This document shows, piece by piece, positions 19,707 through 33,421 of a DNA stretch of 64,000 nt (positions within the stretch are counted from its first letter, which is position 1; each line of letters begins with the position of its first letter). This stretch comes from Xenorhabdus thuongxuanensis. Lineage in GTDB: Bacteria; Pseudomonadota; Gammaproteobacteria; Enterobacterales; Enterobacteriaceae. The stretch is taken from positions 1-64,000 of the forward strand of contig NZ_MKGR01000004.1 of NCBI RefSeq assembly GCF_001908095.1. Reading direction: 5' to 3'. Under the pieces are notes generated by a model, which worked only from the letters and a program-made list of their open reading frames with translations, searched no databases and was not told where the DNA came from. The position numbers and the translations under genes were made by a program.

Positions 19707-20112
19707 CATTATTCTCTTCCATGGATTCAACTTTATTTACTGATGATTCACAGAAAACCAACGTTATTTTTATATTGGTAGAATTTCTCTTTTCAAAGAT
19801 TGCTATCGATTCTCTTTATAAATAAATTTTAGAGAAAGTGAGAAAATAATCATTTAACCTTTTTTATCGATATATCAGATAAAACTTCATAGGTATAATA
19901 TTAATAGTTTGATTTTCTATAAAAAAATAAAAGATTTTTATCACATATTTAATGATAAATATAATTAATGATTTTTGTTTAATGTGATGTATATCACGTT
20001 TAATTCTGAGGTCATACCATTACTCATTGCAGAATATTAAATGGTATTTGTGAGCGATATAGCACCAAAGTTAGAAATTTAAATAATTATTCACTTTTTC
20101 GCTACTTATGGA
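19707..20112. other. AT-rich spacer upstream of the atp operon
   Basis: About 400 bases without a credible gene, with many A/T runs. It contains TGATGTATATCACG (near 19986-19999), which resembles a CRP-type TGTGA/TCACA half-site arrangement only weakly. The spacer separates gidAB from the ATP synthase operon, as in other enterobacteria. Confidence 0.6.
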
Positions 20113-20140
20113 TTGAATTCATTTTGGCTGCCCGTATAAT
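20113..20140 (+). promoter_or_regulatory. Candidate atp operon promoter
   Basis: TTGAAT (20113-20118), a 16-base spacer and a perfect TATAAT (20135-20140), about 105 bases before atpI. It is the strongest sigma-70 match in the spacer. Confidence 0.65.
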
Positions 20141-20243
20141 TTGCACGTTTTTGTCACTTGACACTCTTAAGCAAAGCCAGTTTTATACAACATTCAGCAA
20201 AGCCTGATATGTGATGGTGTACCACAGGGAGAAAACAAAAGTC

Positions 20244-21477
<1,234 letters not shown>

Positions 21478-21510
21478 TTTTTATCAATCAATAATTGTGT
21501 TTTAACTTGA

Positions 21511-21768
<258 letters not shown>

Positions 21769-21825
21769 TAGATAGCAGAACTTAAAATTACGCCAATTCA
21801 TTAATTGAAATAGAGGTATTGTGTC

Positions 21826-22296
21826 GTGAATATTAACGCAACAATCCTCGGCCAGGCCTTAGCGTTTGTCCTGTTTGTTTTGTTCTGCATGAAGTATGTA
21901 TGGCCACCAATCATGGCGGCCATTGAAAAACGTCAGAAAGAGATTGCTGACGGTTTGGCTTCAGCAGAGCGTGCCAAAAAGAACCTGGACTTAGCGCAAG
22001 CCAATGCGACCGACCAACTGAAAAAAGCGAAAGCTGATGCACAAGTTATCATTGAGCAGGCTAATAAACAAAAAGCCCAAATTATCGATGATGCTAAAGC
22101 AGAAGCAGAGCTGGAACGTAACAGAATTGTAGCGCAAGCCCATGCTGAAATTGAGGCTGAACGCAAGCGCGCTCGTGAAGAGTTACGTAAACAGGTTGCG
22201 ATGCTGGCTATCGCAGGTGCCGAGAAAATCATCGAACGTTCCGTGGATGAAGCTGCTAACAGCGACATCGTTGATAAACTGGTCGCTGAACTGTAA
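21826..22296 (+). CDS. atpF: F0F1 ATP synthase subunit b
   Basis: A 156-residue peripheral stalk subunit with one N-terminal membrane helix ([22 protein letters not shown]) followed by a long charged coiled coil ending IVDKLVAEL. The start codon is GTG, as in E. coli, with GAGG upstream (21813-21816). Confidence 0.97.
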   Translation: MNINATILGQALAFVLFVLFCMKYVWPPIMAAIEKRQKEIADGLASAERAKKNLDLAQANATDQLKKAKADAQVIIEQANKQKAQIIDDAKAEAELERNRIVAQAHAEIEAERKRAREELRKQVAMLAIAGAEKIIERSVDEAANSDIVDKLVAEL

Positions 22297-22308
22297 GGAG
22301 GGAGGGGC

Positions 22309-22842
22309 ATGTCTGAATTTGCTACGGTAGCTCGCCCCTACGCCAAAGCAGCTTTTGACTTTGCTGTAGAACATCAATCTCTCGAACACTGGCAGAACAT
22401 GCTGGCGTTCATTGCTGAGGTTACTCGCAATGAGCAGGTTGGTGAGCTGCTTTCCGGTTCATTCGCACCGGAAACGTTAGCCAAAACCTTCATCACCCTT
22501 TGTGGTGAGCAGGTTGATGAGCATGCTCAGAACTTTATTCGTGTAATGGCAGAAAATGGTCGCTTGCTGGTACTGCCAGAAGTCTTCCAGCAATTTATCC
22601 AATTGCGTGCGTCACTTGAATCGACTATCGATGTTGAAGTGATTTCTGCGTCCGAACTGAATGAGCAGCAGCAGGCTAAAATTTCTGCGGCGATGGAAAA
22701 ACGTCTGTCACGCAAAGTGAAGCTGAATTGCAAAATTGACAAGTCTGTTATTGCCGGCGTGATTATCCATGCAGGTGACATGGTGATCGATGGCAGCATT
22801 CGTGGCCGCCTGGATCGTTTAACAGACGTCTTGCAGTCTTAA
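22309..22842 (+). CDS. atpH: F0F1 ATP synthase subunit delta
   Basis: A 177-residue stator subunit connecting b2 to the F1 head. The N-terminal helical bundle ([16 protein letters not shown]) and the C-terminal consensus ([23 protein letters not shown]) match the family. AAGGAGGGAGG overlies the gap after atpF, giving strong initiation. Confidence 0.97.
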   Translation: MSEFATVARPYAKAAFDFAVEHQSLEHWQNMLAFIAEVTRNEQVGELLSGSFAPETLAKTFITLCGEQVDEHAQNFIRVMAENGRLLVLPEVFQQFIQLRASLESTIDVEVISASELNEQQQAKISAAMEKRLSRKVKLNCKIDKSVIAGVIIHAGDMVIDGSIRGRLDRLTDVLQS

Positions 22843-22856
22843 GGGGACTGGAGCAT

Positions 22857-24398
22857 ATGCAACTGAATTCCACCGAAATCAGCGAACTGATCAAACAGCG
22901 TATTGCTCAGTTCAATGTCGTGAGCGAAGCTCACAATGAAGGTACGATTGTTTCCGTTAACGACGGTATCATTCGTATCCACGGTTTAGCCGATGTCATG
23001 CAAGGTGAAATGCTTTCCCTGCCTGGCAACCGTTACGCAATTGCACTGAACCTGGAGCGCGACTCTGTAGGTGCGGTTGTGATGGGTCCGTATGCTGACT
23101 TGGCCGAAGGCATGAAAGTCAAATGTACTGGCCGTATTTTGGAAGTGCCTGTTGGTCGTGGTCTGCTGGGTCGTGTTGTTAACACACTGGGTGAACCAAT
23201 TGATGGCAAGGGCGCTATTGAGAACGATGGCTTCTCACCTGTAGAAGTTATCGCACCAGGTGTTATCGATCGTCAATCTGTTGACCAGCCTGTCCAGACA
23301 GGTTACAAATCCGTTGATGCCATGATCCCAATCGGCCGCGGCCAGCGTGAGTTGGTAATCGGTGACCGTCAGACCGGTAAAACCGCTCTGGCTATTGATG
23401 CGATCATCAACCAGCGTAATTCTGGTATCAAATGTGTCTATGTTGCAATTGGCCAAAAAGCCTCTACCATTGCTAACGTAGTTCGTAAACTGGAAGAACA
23501 CGACGCACTGGAAAACACTATCGTTGTTGTTGCATCCGCTTCTGAATCTGCGGCTCTGCAATATCTGGCACCCTACTCTGGCTGTGCGATGGGTGAATAC
23601 TTCCGTGATCGCGGTGAAGATGCACTGATTGTTTACGATGATCTGTCTAAACAAGCTGTAGCATACCGTCAGATTTCCCTATTGCTGCGTCGTCCACCTG
23701 GACGTGAAGCATACCCTGGTGACGTTTTCTATTTGCACTCCCGTTTGCTGGAGCGTGCAGCGCGTGTTAACGCTGAATACGTTGAAAAATTCACTAATGG
23801 TGAAGTGAAGGGTAAAACCGGTTCTCTGACCGCACTGCCAATCATTGAAACTCAGGCGGGTGACGTTTCTGCATTCGTGCCAACAAACGTTATCTCCATC
23901 ACTGATGGTCAGATCTTCCTTGAATCGTCTCTGTTCAACTCAGGTATCCGTCCAGCGGTTAACCCAGGGATTTCCGTATCCCGTGTAGGTGGTGCTGCTC
24001 AGACTAAGATCATCAAGAAACTGTCTGGTGGTATTCGTACCGCTCTGGCTCAGTACCGCGAACTGGCAGCATTCTCCCAGTTTGCTTCTGATCTGGATGA
24101 CGCAACGCGTAAGCAGTTGGATCATGGTCAGAAAGTCACTGAGTTGCTGAAACAGAAACAGTATCAGCCGATGTCTATTGCACAGCAGGCTCTGTCTCTG
24201 TTTGCTGCTGAGCGTGGTTATCTGGAAGATATCGAAATCGCAAAAGTGGTCAGTTTCGAAGCTGCGCTGTTGGCGTATGCTAACCGTGAACATGCTGATC
24301 TTCTGAAAGAGATTGACCAGTCTGGTGATTACAATGGAGAGATTGAAGCGAAGCTGAAAGCTCTGTTGGAATCCTTCAAGGCGACTCAGTCCTGGTAA
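22857..24398 (+). CDS. atpA: F0F1 ATP synthase subunit alpha
   Basis: A 513-residue regulatory, non-catalytic nucleotide-binding subunit of F1. The P-loop is [13 protein letters not shown] near residue 169. The DELSEED-equivalent region and the C-terminal helical domain ([17 protein letters not shown]) follow E. coli closely. Confidence 0.98.
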   Translation: MQLNSTEISELIKQRIAQFNVVSEAHNEGTIVSVNDGIIRIHGLADVMQGEMLSLPGNRYAIALNLERDSVGAVVMGPYADLAEGMKVKCTGRILEVPVGRGLLGRVVNTLGEPIDGKGAIENDGFSPVEVIAPGVIDRQSVDQPVQTGYKSVDAMIPIGRGQRELVIGDRQTGKTALAIDAIINQRNSGIKCVYVAIGQKASTIANVVRKLEEHDALENTIVVVASASESAALQYLAPYSGCAMGEYFRDRGEDALIVYDDLSKQAVAYRQISLLLRRPPGREAYPGDVFYLHSRLLERAARVNAEYVEKFTNGEVKGKTGSLTALPIIETQAGDVSAFVPTNVISITDGQIFLESSLFNSGIRPAVNPGISVSRVGGAAQTKIIKKLSGGIRTALAQYRELAAFSQFASDLDDATRKQLDHGQKVTELLKQKQYQPMSIAQQALSLFAAERGYLEDIEIAKVVSFEAALLAYANREHADLLKEIDQSGDYNGEIEAKLKALLESFKATQSW

Positions 24399-24470
24399 CA
24401 CTATTCGGCCCTGTTTGATTCTATTTAATGAAAAAACTTGGGCCGTCTGGTTGAATTCGGAGAAGCAGAA

Positions 24471-25334
24471 ATGGCCGGCGCAAAAGAGATACGTACCAAA
24501 ATCGCCAGTGTGCAGAACACGCAAAAAATCACTAAAGCGATGGAGATGGTCGCCGCGTCCAAAATGCGTAAAACGCAGGATCGCATGGCGGCCAGCCGTC
24601 CTTATGCAGAAACCATTCGCAATGTGATTGGACACCTTGCGTTAGGTAATCTGGAATACAAACATCCATACCTTGAAGAGCGCGAAGTCAAGCGTGTTGG
24701 GTACGTGGTTGTTTCGACTGATCGTGGTTTATGTGGCGGTTTGAACATTAACGTGTTCAAAAAATTGCTGATAGAAATGAAAGACTGGTCTGATAAAAAC
24801 GTCCAAGTTGATTTGGCGCTTATTGGATCAAAAGCGGTTTCCTTCTTTTCTTCTGTTGGTGGCAACATTGTTGCTCAAGTAACAGGGATGGGAGATAACC
24901 CGTCATTATCCGAACTGATCGGGCCAGTCCACGTCATGATGCAAGCATATGACGAAGGGCGTCTGGATAAACTGTATATAGTGACAAACAAGTTCATGAA
25001 TACAATGTCTCAGGTTCCGACGATCACTCAGTTATTGCCTCTGCCAGCCGGAGACGATGAAACACTGAAGAAGAAGTCTTGGGACTATCTGTATGAACCT
25101 GATCCTAAGGCGCTGTTGGATACCCTGCTGCGTCGCTATATAGAAGCGCAAGTTTATCAGGGCGTCGTTGAAAACCTGGCTAGTGAACAGGCCGCACGAA
25201 TGGTAGCGATGAAAGCCGCGACCGATAACGGTGGCAACCTGATCAAAGAGTTGCAGTTGGTTTACAACAAAGCTCGTCAGGCCAGCATCACTCAGGAACT
25301 CACCGAAATCGTTTCGGGTGCTTCTGCGGTTTAA
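24471..25334 (+). CDS. atpG: F0F1 ATP synthase subunit gamma
   Basis: A 287-residue central-shaft subunit. The N-terminus [20 protein letters not shown] and C-terminal helix ([19 protein letters not shown]) match E. coli AtpG in sequence and length. I use the ATG at 24471 (GGAGAAGCAGAA upstream), not the in-frame ATG at 24438, whose extra 11 residues are unlike the family. Confidence 0.97.
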   Translation: MAGAKEIRTKIASVQNTQKITKAMEMVAASKMRKTQDRMAASRPYAETIRNVIGHLALGNLEYKHPYLEEREVKRVGYVVVSTDRGLCGGLNINVFKKLLIEMKDWSDKNVQVDLALIGSKAVSFFSSVGGNIVAQVTGMGDNPSLSELIGPVHVMMQAYDEGRLDKLYIVTNKFMNTMSQVPTITQLLPLPAGDDETLKKKSWDYLYEPDPKALLDTLLRRYIEAQVYQGVVENLASEQAARMVAMKAATDNGGNLIKELQLVYNKARQASITQELTEIVSGASAV

Positions 25335-25341
25335 CAGCTAG

Positions 25342-26751
<1,410 letters not shown>

Positions 26752-26772
26752 TACGGCTGACGGGAGGTTGAT

Positions 26773-27195
26773 ATGGCTGCAATGACGTTCTCCCTGAACG
26801 TAGTCAGTGCTGAAAAACAGATGTTTGAAGGGCTGGTACAGAAAATTCAGGTGACAGGTAGTGAAGGTGAGCTGGGGATTTATCCTCAACACACGCCACT
26901 GCTTACTGCCATAAAACCGGGCATGATACGTATTGTTAAGCAGTTTGGTGAAGAAGAATTTATCTACCTGTCAGGTGGTATTCTTGAAGTTCAGCCAAAC
27001 GGCGTTATCGTACTGGCCGATACAGCGATCCGTGGTAAGGATTTGGACGAAGCTAAAGTGCTTGAAGCCAAGCGCAAGGCAGAAGAACACATCCGTAATT
27101 CTCACGGCGATGTTGATTATGCTCAGGCATCTGCTGAATTGTCGAAAGCGATCGCGAAACTTCGCGTTATCGAGCTGACAAAAAAAATGATGTAA
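26773..27195 (+). CDS. atpC: F0F1 ATP synthase subunit epsilon
   Basis: A 140-residue subunit: N-terminal beta sandwich ([24 protein letters not shown]) and C-terminal helical hairpin ([21 protein letters not shown]) that inhibits ATP hydrolysis. It is the last gene of the operon, followed by a strong terminator. GGGAGG lies just upstream of the ATG. Confidence 0.97.
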   Translation: MAAMTFSLNVVSAEKQMFEGLVQKIQVTGSEGELGIYPQHTPLLTAIKPGMIRIVKQFGEEEFIYLSGGILEVQPNGVIVLADTAIRGKDLDEAKVLEAKRKAEEHIRNSHGDVDYAQASAELSKAIAKLRVIELTKKMM

Positions 27196-27222
27196 TGTAC
27201 CAAAGGGTATAGGCAGTTAGAT

Positions 27223-27257
27223 AAAAAGCCAGTTGGTGAAAACTAACTGGCTTTTTT
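27223..27257 (+). terminator. Rho-independent terminator of the atp operon
   Basis: AAAAAGCCAGTT pairs with AACTGGCTTTTT (12 bp, 10-base loop) and runs into T6, 28 bases after the atpC stop. The A-rich left arm could also act on the minus strand. Confidence 0.93.
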
Positions 27258-27335
27258 GCATTGCGAAATATGTGGCAATTTATTTCGCAAACAGGTTTAC
27301 TTTCATACTTAAAAATTGGGATTGTCAGGTTTCTT

Positions 27336-28736
27336 ATGTCTGTGATTGCAAATAATGACAACGTAAATAGTGTCGATACAAAAAGTGTCGTGATCCTTGC
27401 CGCAGGCAAGGGAACTCGCATGTATTCCGCGCTTCCTAAAGTTCTGCACTTGCTAGCCGGTAAGCCGATGGTTCAGCATGTTATTGATACCGCAATGGCG
27501 TTGGGTGCCCAAAATATTCACTTGGTTTATGGTCATGGTGGGGATTTGATGAAACAAGCCCTTCCCAACCAAGATCTAAATTGGGTACTGCAAGCAGAAC
27601 AGCTTGGCACGGGTCATGCCATGCAGCAAGCTGCTCCGCATTTTTCGGATGATGAAGATATTCTGATCCTTTACGGTGATGTGCCCTTGATTGGTAAAGA
27701 TACTTTGGCGCGTTTGATTGAAGCTAAGCCAGAGGGTGGAATTGGTTTATTAACCGCGATACTGGATAATCCAACGGGCTATGGTCGTATCATTCGTGAA
27801 AATGGTGAAGTGACGGGCATTATCGAACAGAAAGATGCAACGGAAGAACAGCGTAAAATCAACGAGATTAATACCGGTATTTTGGTAGCGAATGGCGGTG
27901 ATTTGAAACGTTGGTTATCAAGGTTGGAAAACAATAACGCACAGGGAGAATATTACCTGACGGATGTTATTGCGCTTGCACACAAAGAAGGTCGTCAAAT
28001 CAAGGCGGTACACCCAAGCCGTTTAAGTGAGATGGAAGGAGTCAACAATCGCCAGCAACTTTCTGCCTTGGAGCGTATTTATCAATCTGAGCAAGCAGAA
28101 AAATTACTGTTGGCGGGCGTCATGTTGTTAGATCCTGCTCGTTTTGATTTGCGTGGAACATTAGAACATGGTCGAGATGTGGTAATTGATACCAATGTGA
28201 TTATTAAAGGTCATGTCACATTGGGAAATAATGTTCAGATTGGCTCTGGTTGTATCCTGAAAAATTGTGTTATTGGTGATGGGGTAGTTATTGACCCTTA
28301 CACTATCATCGAAGATTCTGAAATTGCGGCTGAGTGCACTATTGGGCCTTTTGCCCGTTTACGCCCTGGCTCCAAATTGGCGGAAAAAGCTCACGTTGGC
28401 AATTTCGTTGAAATGAAAAAATCCTCGCTTGGCAAAGGTTCCAAGGCTGGTCATCTGACTTATCTTGGTGATTCTGAAATTGGTAATAATGTCAATATTG
28501 GTGCGGGAACCATTACTTGTAACTATGATGGCGCCAATAAATTTAAGACCATCATTGGTGATGATGTTTTTGTTGGTTCTGACACCCAACTTGTTGCGCC
28601 AGTTACGATAGCGAAAGGCGCGACTATTGGTGCCGGAACCACAGTAACAAAAGACGTTGCTGAGAATGACTTGGTTATCAGTCGTGTAAAACAAACCCAT
28701 ATTAAAAACTGGCAGCGTCCAGTAAAGAAAAAATAA
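27336..28736 (+). CDS. glmU: Bifunctional GlmU: glucosamine-1-P acetyltransferase / GlcNAc-1-P uridyltransferase
   Basis: A 466-residue enzyme making UDP-GlcNAc for peptidoglycan and LPS. The N-terminal uridyltransferase has [18 protein letters not shown]. The C-terminal left-handed beta helix of hexapeptide repeats carries the acetyltransferase site ([24 protein letters not shown]). I start at the ATG at 27336, weakly preceded by AGG. It has about 10 more N-terminal residues than E. coli GlmU, so a downstream non-ATG start cannot be excluded. Confidence 0.95.
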   Translation: MSVIANNDNVNSVDTKSVVILAAGKGTRMYSALPKVLHLLAGKPMVQHVIDTAMALGAQNIHLVYGHGGDLMKQALPNQDLNWVLQAEQLGTGHAMQQAAPHFSDDEDILILYGDVPLIGKDTLARLIEAKPEGGIGLLTAILDNPTGYGRIIRENGEVTGIIEQKDATEEQRKINEINTGILVANGGDLKRWLSRLENNNAQGEYYLTDVIALAHKEGRQIKAVHPSRLSEMEGVNNRQQLSALERIYQSEQAEKLLLAGVMLLDPARFDLRGTLEHGRDVVIDTNVIIKGHVTLGNNVQIGSGCILKNCVIGDGVVIDPYTIIEDSEIAAECTIGPFARLRPGSKLAEKAHVGNFVEMKKSSLGKGSKAGHLTYLGDSEIGNNVNIGAGTITCNYDGANKFKTIIGDDVFVGSDTQLVAPVTIAKGATIGAGTTVTKDVAENDLVISRVKQTHIKNWQRPVKKK

Positions 28737-28836
28737 CCAAGATATATCCACAATAAAAATCCCCATCTCTACAAAGCTCGGGGACGGCAAAGCCGAAACA
28801 CAATTTGCCGTAAGATAATCAGGTTGGCGACATAAA

Positions 28837-28852
28837 AGGGCTTCATCGCCCT
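28837..28852 (+). promoter_or_regulatory. Small hairpin in the glmS 5' leader
   Basis: AGGGC/GCCCT closes a 6-base loop, followed by a T5 stretch and the AGGA ribosome-binding site of glmS. In E. coli glmS translation is controlled by a leader hairpin opened by the sRNA GlmZ. A similar role here is inference from position; a weak terminator between glmU and glmS is the alternative. Confidence 0.4.
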
Positions 28853-28872
28853 GTTTTTAGGAATAAAACAAA

Positions 28873-30702
28873 ATGTGTGGAATTGTTGGTGCAGTAGCAC
28901 AACGAGATATTGCAGAAATACTGATCGAAGGTCTTCGTCGCCTAGAGTATCGTGGTTATGACTCTGCGGGTATGGCTGTCGTTGACAGTGAAAACCGCAT
29001 GACTCGCCTGCGTGAAGTGGGTAAAGTGCAGATGTTGGCTGATGAAGCAGACAAACAGCCTGTCATTGGTGGAACGGGGATTGCTCATACTCGTTGGGCG
29101 ACTCACGGTGAACCAAGCGAACGTAATGCCCATCCCCATGTTTCTGAACACATTGCTGTTGTGCATAATGGCATTATTGAAAACCACGAAGAACTGCGTG
29201 AAGAATTGAAAGCGCGTGGTTACACCTTCTCTTCTGATACAGATACAGAAACCATTGCCCATCTTGTTCACTGGGAGCAGCAACAGAGCGGTTCGCTGCT
29301 GGAAGTGGTGCAGCGTGTGATTCCAAAATTGCGTGGCGCTTATGGCACTGTAATTATGGATAGCCGTCATCCTGATGTACTGGTTGCTGCACGTTCTGGC
29401 AGCCCATTGGTCATTGGCTTAGGTGTGGGTGAAAACTTCCTGGCATCAGATCAATTAGCATTACTGCCAGTGACCCGCCGCTTTATCTATCTGGAAGAAG
29501 GTGATATTGCAGAAATCACTCGCCGTACCGTTCGTATCTTTGATGTACAGGGCAAAGCGGTTGAACGTGAACAAATTGAATCTAGCGTTCAGTACGATGC
29601 AGGTGATAAAGGTGTATACCGCCATTACATGCAGAAAGAGATTTACGAACAACCGATGGCGATCAAAAGCACATTGGAAGGCCGTTTGAGCAATGGTCAG
29701 GTAAATCTGTCAGAACTGGGCGCTAATGCTGCGCAATTGCTGTCTCAAGTTGAGCATATCCAAATCGTTGCTTGCGGTACTTCCTACAATGCGGGAATGG
29801 TTTCGCGCTACTGGTTTGAATCACTGGCAGGTATTCCATGTGATGTTGAAATTGCTTCTGAATTTCGTTACCGCAAGCCAGCGCGCCGTAAAGGAAGCCT
29901 GCTGATCACTCTGTCCCAATCTGGTGAAACGGCTGATACCTTGGCTGCTCTGCGTTTATCCAAAGAACTGGGTTATCTGACTTCGTTGACCATCTGTAAC
30001 GTTGCCGGTTCCTCTTTGGTACGTGAATCTGAATTTGCCCTGATGACCAAAGCAGGGGCTGAAATCGGCGTGGCGTCCACTAAAGCCTTTACCACCCAGC
30101 TAACTGTATTGCTGATGCTGGTGGCTTATATAGGACGCCTGAAAGGTGCAGATGCAGCACTGGAACAAAATATTGTCCATGCCCTACATGCCCTGCCAAG
30201 CCGCATTGAAAGCATGTTATCTAAAGATAAGTTGATTGAAGCATTGGCAGAAGATTTCTCTGAAAAACATCATGCCTTGTTCCTTGGCCGTGGCGATCAA
30301 TACCCGATCGCGGTTGAAGGTGCACTGAAACTGAAAGAGATCTCCTATATTCACGCAGAAGCCTACGCTGCCGGTGAATTGAAGCATGGTCCATTGGCAT
30401 TGATCGACGCGGATATGCCAGTGATCATCGTTGCACCGAACAACGAACTGCTGGAAAAATTGAAATCCAATATCGAAGAAGTCCGTGCCCGTGGCGGTTT
30501 GTTGTATGTCTTCGCCGATCAGGATGCGGGTTTCACCAACAGCGAAAATATGAAGATCATCTCCCTGCCACACGTAGAAGAGCTGATCGCACCGATCTTC
30601 TATACCGTGCCACTGCAATTACTGTCTTACCACGTTGCATTGATCAAAGGCACGGATGTGGATCAACCGAGGAATTTGGCGAAGTCAGTGACGGTGGAGT
30701 GA
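28873..30702 (+). CDS. glmS: Glutamine--fructose-6-phosphate aminotransferase (isomerizing)
   Basis: A 609-residue enzyme making glucosamine 6-phosphate, the first step of amino-sugar synthesis. The N-terminal glutaminase domain begins with the catalytic Cys after Met ([20 protein letters not shown]). Two SIS sugar isomerase domains follow ([21 protein letters not shown]), ending NLAKSVTVE. It is co-directional with glmU. Confidence 0.98.
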   Translation: MCGIVGAVAQRDIAEILIEGLRRLEYRGYDSAGMAVVDSENRMTRLREVGKVQMLADEADKQPVIGGTGIAHTRWATHGEPSERNAHPHVSEHIAVVHNGIIENHEELREELKARGYTFSSDTDTETIAHLVHWEQQQSGSLLEVVQRVIPKLRGAYGTVIMDSRHPDVLVAARSGSPLVIGLGVGENFLASDQLALLPVTRRFIYLEEGDIAEITRRTVRIFDVQGKAVEREQIESSVQYDAGDKGVYRHYMQKEIYEQPMAIKSTLEGRLSNGQVNLSELGANAAQLLSQVEHIQIVACGTSYNAGMVSRYWFESLAGIPCDVEIASEFRYRKPARRKGSLLITLSQSGETADTLAALRLSKELGYLTSLTICNVAGSSLVRESEFALMTKAGAEIGVASTKAFTTQLTVLLMLVAYIGRLKGADAALEQNIVHALHALPSRIESMLSKDKLIEALAEDFSEKHHALFLGRGDQYPIAVEGALKLKEISYIHAEAYAAGELKHGPLALIDADMPVIIVAPNNELLEKLKSNIEEVRARGGLLYVFADQDAGFTNSENMKIISLPHVEELIAPIFYTVPLQLLSYHVALIKGTDVDQPRNLAKSVTVE

Positions 30703-30735
30703 TGGTGTTGTAGTTAACTATCAGAGATCTGTCTT
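30665..30735 (+). other. attTn7-type sequence at the glmS 3' end
   Basis: The last codons of glmS ([11 protein letters not shown]) are the conserved TnsD target that directs Tn7-like elements to insert about 25 bases beyond the stop. An accessory stretch (restriction-modification, toxin-antitoxin, monooxygenase) begins right behind it. No tns genes or Tn7 ends are visible, so the site is called from conservation only. Confidence 0.4.
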
Positions 30736-30750
30736 ATAAAGGCAGATCTC
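30724..30750. terminator. Inverted repeat after glmS, probable terminator
   Basis: GAGATCTG and CAGATCTC form an 8-bp perfect stem, extendable inward by a G-U pair and CTT/AAG, 21 bases after the glmS stop. There is no U-run, so efficiency as an intrinsic terminator is uncertain. Confidence 0.5.
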
Positions 30751-30888
30751 ACCACATTTGGATAATTTGCACGTAATGAATTTATCATTTTTTTCTGCAA
30801 ACAGATCATAGTTATTTTCAAGTATGATGTCTGAACTAAACTCAATATATCCTCAAAAAACTCACAGTTTCGATTGTTGCTATGTGAC

Positions 30889-30916
30889 TTGACAATCAAA
30901 GTTTCTACTGCATAAC
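30889..30916 (+). promoter_or_regulatory. Candidate hsdM promoter
   Basis: TTGACA (30889-30894) and CATAAC (30911-30916) with a 16-base spacer, about 115 bases before the hsdM ATG. Further on, ATGTGATT (30938-30945) and AATCACAT (30958-30965) form an inverted repeat that could bind a regulator. Both are pattern-based calls. The rest of 30751-31029 shows no gene. Confidence 0.35.
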
Positions 30917-31029
30917 TAAGCAAGATTTTATTTCTTTATGTGATTTTTTCATTCATTAATCACATGATTTGTTATTAATTTTAAAAGAATAATGTGACCA
31001 CTGAGGTTGTCACACTAAACGGAAAAGAT

Positions 31030-33411
31030 ATGAACCACAGCGTACACAATAAACTAGTTTCTTTTATTTGGAACATTGCTGATGATTGCCTGCGTGACGT
31101 GTATGTACGCGGTAAGTATCGTGATGTGATCCTGCCTATGGTGGTGTTGCGCCGTTTGGATACCTTGCTGGAGCCGACCAAAGAAGCGGTACTTGAAGAA
31201 GTTAGGTTCCAGAAAGAAGAGATGAATTCCATTGAGCTGGATGATGATCCGTTAATAAAAGCTAGCGGCTATGTGTTTTACAACACCTCCAAATGGACAC
31301 TAAAAACATTGCTCAATACCGCAACTAACAACCAGCAAATCTTGCTTGAAAACTTTAATGAGTACTTGTTGGGGTTTAGTAACAACGTTAAAGAGATTAT
31401 TGAGTGTTTTAATCTGAAGTCGCAAATCCGCCATATGGCTTCTAAGCAAGTACTCCTAGACGTAGTTGAAAAGTTTGTATCAGATTATATAAACCTAACC
31501 CCAAAAGAGACCACCGATCCAGATGGCAATAAACTACCAGCTCTTACCAACTTGGGAATGGGGTATGTCTTTGAGGAACTTATCCGTAAATTCAATGAAG
31601 AAAACAATGAAGAGGCTGGTGAGCATTTCACACCGCGCGAAGTGATTGAATTGATGGTTCACTTACTTTTTGATCCAGTAGAAGGCTCGTTACCACTCAC
31701 CATGACCGTGTATGATCCCGCTTGTGGTAGTGGCGGTATGCTTACGGAATCGCAAAACTTTATTAAAGAAAAGTATCCAAAAGATAACCGCGACATTTAC
31801 CTGTATGGTAAGGAAATTAACGACGAAACGTATGCCATCTGTAAATCCGATATGATCATTAAGAATAATAATCCGGAAAATATCAGGGTTGGCTCGACTT
31901 TATCTACTGACGAATTTTACTCAAATTGTTTCGATTTTATGCTGTCTAATCCTCCTTATGGCAAAAGCTGGGCGTCCGAACAGAAGCACATTAAAAATGG
32001 CACTGAAGTGATTGATCCACGCTTCAAGGTCAAATTAAAGGATTTTTGGGGTGTTGAATCTGACTATGATGCGACGCCTCGCTCAAGTGATGGTCAGTTA
32101 CTGTTTCTGATGGAAATGGTCAGCAAAACGAAGTCACCAAAAATTAGCCCGTGGGGAAGTCGTATAGCTTCTGTTCACAATGGTTCTAGCTTATTTACCG
32201 GTGATGCGGGTGGTGGTGAGAGCAATATCCGTCGCTACATCATAGAAAACGATATGCTGGAGGCGATTGTTCAGCTACCAAATAACTTTTTTTATAACAC
32301 GGGTATTACTACTTATATTTGGATACTGAGCAATAATAAATCAAAAAATCGTCGTGGCAAGGTTCAACTGATCGATGCCAGCCTTTTATATCGTAAATTG
32401 CGTAAGAACCTTGGCAATAAGAATTGTGAGTTTGCTCCTGAACATATTGAAGAAATAACCAGTACTTATCTATCCTGTGCCACTGTTGAGCGTCAATTGG
32501 ATGCTAACGGTGATCCAGTTGGCATTGCTAGCCAAGTATTTCGTAACGATGATTTTGGTTACTACAAAGTCATCATTGAGCGCCCTGATCGCCGTAAAGC
32601 AAAATTCACTCATGATGCTATCAATCCACTTCGTTTTGACAAACAGTTAAGTGATGTTATGTCACACTTATATGCTGAGCATGGTGACAAGGTGTATGAG
32701 AAAGGTTTCCTGAAATCGATTGAAAAAGAGATTATATCTTGGTGTGAAGAAAATGACATCAGTTTGAATACTAAAGCGAAAGTCAAGCTTTTGGATATTA
32801 ATCACTGGTTGTCACTCAAATCTGTGTATGAAACAGCTAAGCAATTAATGGCAGCAATTGGGACAAGTGAATTTGATGATTTCAACGTTTTTAAATCACA
32901 AGTGGAACAGGAGTTGAAAACACACCAAATTAAGCTCTCGGCTACCGAGAAAAACGCGATCCTGAACGCGGTGAGCTGGTATGATGAAACAGCGGCTAAG
33001 GTCATCAAAAAGGTAGTCAAATTAACGGGTGATAAACTTGATGAGCTTTTGGAATGCTACGAATGTGAAGTTTCAGATCTGCCTGATTTTGGTTTTTATC
33101 CTACAGACAAAAAAGGTGAATATGTCACCTATGAGACGAGTTCTGATTTGCGTGATAGCGAGTCCATACCGCTGAACCAAAGCATCTACGAATATTTTCA
33201 GAAAGAAGTGAAACCTTATGTCGATGAGGCATGGATCAACTTGGATTCAGTAAAAATCGGATATGAGATTAGCTTTAATAAATACTTCTATCGTCATAAA
33301 CCACTTCGCACGCTTGAAGAGGTGGCATCAGATATCATTAGTCTGGAGCAGAAGGCTGAGGGCTTGATTGCGCAAATTCTGGGCTTGTCAGTTGAAAAGG
33401 CTCAAGGGTAA
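31030..33411 (+). CDS. hsdM: Type I restriction-modification system, methyltransferase subunit HsdM
   Basis: A 793-residue N6-adenine methyltransferase. The N-terminal helical domain (HNKLVSFIWNIADDCLRDVYVRGKYRDVILPM) is followed by motif I YDPACGSGGM near residue 230 and catalytic motif IV SNPPYGKSW near 308. It is longer than classical HsdM (about 500 residues), with a C-terminal extension of about 230 residues, like the long HsdM group. I start at the ATG at 31030 (GGA 6 bases upstream); a GTG at 30994 is in frame. It is followed by hsdS after 10 bases. Confidence 0.95.
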   Translation: MNHSVHNKLVSFIWNIADDCLRDVYVRGKYRDVILPMVVLRRLDTLLEPTKEAVLEEVRFQKEEMNSIELDDDPLIKASGYVFYNTSKWTLKTLLNTATNNQQILLENFNEYLLGFSNNVKEIIECFNLKSQIRHMASKQVLLDVVEKFVSDYINLTPKETTDPDGNKLPALTNLGMGYVFEELIRKFNEENNEEAGEHFTPREVIELMVHLLFDPVEGSLPLTMTVYDPACGSGGMLTESQNFIKEKYPKDNRDIYLYGKEINDETYAICKSDMIIKNNNPENIRVGSTLSTDEFYSNCFDFMLSNPPYGKSWASEQKHIKNGTEVIDPRFKVKLKDFWGVESDYDATPRSSDGQLLFLMEMVSKTKSPKISPWGSRIASVHNGSSLFTGDAGGGESNIRRYIIENDMLEAIVQLPNNFFYNTGITTYIWILSNNKSKNRRGKVQLIDASLLYRKLRKNLGNKNCEFAPEHIEEITSTYLSCATVERQLDANGDPVGIASQVFRNDDFGYYKVIIERPDRRKAKFTHDAINPLRFDKQLSDVMSHLYAEHGDKVYEKGFLKSIEKEIISWCEENDISLNTKAKVKLLDINHWLSLKSVYETAKQLMAAIGTSEFDDFNVFKSQVEQELKTHQIKLSATEKNAILNAVSWYDETAAKVIKKVVKLTGDKLDELLECYECEVSDLPDFGFYPTDKKGEYVTYETSSDLRDSESIPLNQSIYEYFQKEVKPYVDEAWINLDSVKIGYEISFNKYFYRHKPLRTLEEVASDIISLEQKAEGLIAQILGLSVEKAQG

Positions 33412-33421
33412 GGGGACATTC

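Noticed and set aside
23940-24635. 231-codon ORF antisense to atpA/atpG
   Set aside because: A shadow of strongly conserved coding sequence, with no start signals and no recognisable domain.
30938-30965. CRP site made of TGTGA and TCACA upstream of hsdM
   Set aside because: The spacing between the half-sites is far larger than the 6 bases required; kept only as an unexplained inverted repeat.
30703-31029. Tn7-like element immediately downstream of glmS
   Set aside because: No tnsABCDE genes or end repeats were found, so only the target-site conservation is reported.
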